From NCBI GenBank assembly GCA_030642025.1, contig DAOWOO010000079.1:1-6577 (forward strand): DNA of 6,577 nt, written 5' to 3'. Positions 6,081 to 6,577 of this stretch are shown one piece after another. How positions within the stretch are numbered: position 1 is the first letter of the stretch; every line of letters begins with the position of its first letter. The notes below the pieces were generated by a model. The model was given only the letters and a program-made list of their open reading frames with translations. It did no database searches and was not told the origin of the DNA. Source of the DNA: Candidatus Zixiibacteriota bacterium (GTDB taxonomy: Bacteria; Zixibacteria; MSB-5A5; GN15; PGXB01). The position numbers and the translations under genes are program-made.

Positions 6081-6114
6081 TCCTGCTAATATGACCGGAT
6101 TGGAGGTAGCAGGA
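6081..6114. promoter_or_regulatory. Perfect 8-bp inverted repeat flanking the methyltransferase ribosome-binding site
   Basis: TCCTGCTA (6081-6088) and TAGCAGGA (6107-6114) are exact reverse complements. The 18-nt loop contains GGAGG (6102-6106), and the right arm ends one base before the TTG start. In RNA the stem would present the Shine-Dalgarno in a loop but put a helix against the start codon, which could limit initiation. In DNA it could bind a dimeric controller or the methyltransferase itself. Confidence 0.45.
6102..6106 (+). promoter_or_regulatory. Ribosome-binding site that decides a TTG start
   Basis: GGAGG, extended to GGAGGT, lies nine bases before TTG 6116. An in-frame TAG at 6107-6109 rules out any longer protein. 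No in-frame ATG occurs before the conserved motif, so TTG 6116 is the only start that fits both signals. The ATG at 6091 is in another frame and stops at 6127-6129. Confidence 0.75.
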
Positions 6115-6115
6115 A

Positions 6116-6577
6116 TTGACCCGGATTGAGAAAAAGGAACTGAGATTATATAACGAGGACTGCCTGTCAGGTATCTCTAAACGACTGAAAAAAGATTCGG
6201 TCGATGTCGTTGTTACCTCGCCGCCGTATAATATCGGAGTCAAGTATTCCCGTTATAATGACCACCGGCCGCTTGAGGAATACCTGGATTGGCTAAGAGA
6301 CTGGGGCGAAAGAGTTAGCAGGGTTCTCAAGGACGACGGGTCACTGTTTCTGAATATCGGTTCCCGGCCGTCGGCGCCGGATATTCCATTTAAGGTCCAG
6401 ACGGTGTTGTCGGATATTTTCCATCTGCAGAATGTTATCCACTGGGTCAAGTCGATATATATCGAGTCAAACGGCTATGGCGACGATATTACCGTCAATG
6501 TGGGACATTATAAGCCGATTAACAGTGATCGCTTTCTAAACGATACCCACGAGTATATCTTTCACTTCACCAAAACC
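6116..6577 (+). CDS. Site-specific DNA methyltransferase, beta-type N4-cytosine/N6-adenine family, C-terminus cut by window edge
   Basis: This frame runs 154 codons from TTG to the right edge without a stop. It encodes an N-terminal LRLYNEDCLSGI (9-20), then DVVVTSPPYN (30-39), the catalytic motif IV of amino-methyltransferases, which transfer a methyl group from S-adenosylmethionine to the exocyclic amine of cytosine or adenine. LKDDGSLFLNIG (71-82) and GHYKPINSDRFLNDTHEYIFHFTK (130-153) fit the N6/N4 MTase fold (PF01555 type). Motif IV near the N-terminus, with no SAM-binding FxGxG before it, implies the beta order, so motif I should lie past residue 154. A serine in SPPY is typical of N4-cytosine enzymes, whereas DPPY marks most N6-adenine ones; this is suggestive only. 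Whether it is solitary or paired with a restriction enzyme cannot be seen. It diverges from uvrA. Lack of an ATG start makes it easy for gene callers to miss or trim. Confidence 0.9.
   Translation, partial: MTRIEKKELRLYNEDCLSGISKRLKKDSVDVVVTSPPYNIGVKYSRYNDHRPLEEYLDWLRDWGERVSRVLKDDGSLFLNIGSRPSAPDIPFKVQTVLSDIFHLQNVIHWVKSIYIESNGYGDDITVNVGHYKPINSDRFLNDTHEYIFHFTKT

Larger units (their letters stand above)
5935..6115. other. AT-rich divergent control region between uvrA and the methyltransferase
   Basis: These 181 bp must hold promoters for both divergent genes. The sequence is rich in TATA-like strings (around 6017-6020, 6036-6040 and 6070-6078), so no single -10/-35 pair stands out on either strand. 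The three inverted repeats described separately lie close to the two gene starts. I find no coding potential except a 12-codon frame at 6091-6129 without a ribosome-binding site. Confidence 0.55.

Noticed and set aside
5935..6115. Canonical LexA boxes (CTGT-N8-ACAG or GAAC-N4-GTTC) before uvrA
   Set aside because: I looked on both strands and found only isolated half-sites such as ACAG or CTGT without correctly spaced partners.
6091..6129. ATG start for the methyltransferase or an overlapping small protein
   Set aside because: The frame differs from the methyltransferase and stops after 12 codons, with no ribosome-binding site upstream.

Overview
The window is bacterial, with balanced base composition in the genes and AT-rich spacers. 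It holds five protein genes: a partial sugar-nucleotide dehydratase (-), enolase (+), a small highly basic DNA-binding protein (-), uvrA (-), and a partial DNA methyltransferase (+). Both edge genes run off the window. Housekeeping genes dominate. I see no transposase, integrase, CRISPR array, tRNA or rRNA. The organism cannot be named with confidence. The enolase and UvrA are standard bacterial forms, and the mix of a surface-sugar enzyme, an H1-like basic protein and an isolated methyltransferase would fit an environmental, probably Gram-negative lineage. That is inference only.

Layout, left to right. Positions 1-882 (-) encode a LegB-like NAD-dependent 4,6-dehydratase that lacks its C-terminus. 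Positions 889-1032 are a divergent control region. It holds a hyphenated inverted repeat, a possible promoter, a G-rich ribosome-binding stretch, a perfect 20-bp palindrome and a ten-codon upstream ORF whose stop overlaps the enolase start as TAATG. Enolase (1033-2328) follows, with all catalytic residues present. It ends at a strong bidirectional terminator (2344-2380) that also serves the converging gene 2438-2815. That gene encodes a 125-residue Lys/Ala/Pro/Arg-rich protein whose histone H1-like arm is built from 18-bp repeats and joined to a Myb/SANT-like helix-turn-helix. An AT-rich spacer carries its likely promoter. UvrA (3103-5934) is complete. Another AT-rich divergent spacer (5935-6115) leads to the methyltransferase, which starts at TTG 6116; its Shine-Dalgarno lies between the arms of a perfect 8-bp inverted repeat.

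The genes do not form one pathway. Enolase makes phosphoenolpyruvate, which legionaminic/sialic-type sugar synthases consume, so the divergent LegB-like/enolase pair has a possible but unproven metabolic link. UvrA starts nucleotide excision repair. The basic protein probably coats or bends DNA. The methyltransferase may belong to a restriction-modification or epigenetic locus beyond the right edge. The least ordinary items are the H1-like/Myb-like fusion, the palindrome plus coupled leader ORF before eno, and the hairpin-bracketed start of the methyltransferase. I see no clearly new multi-gene system in this window.
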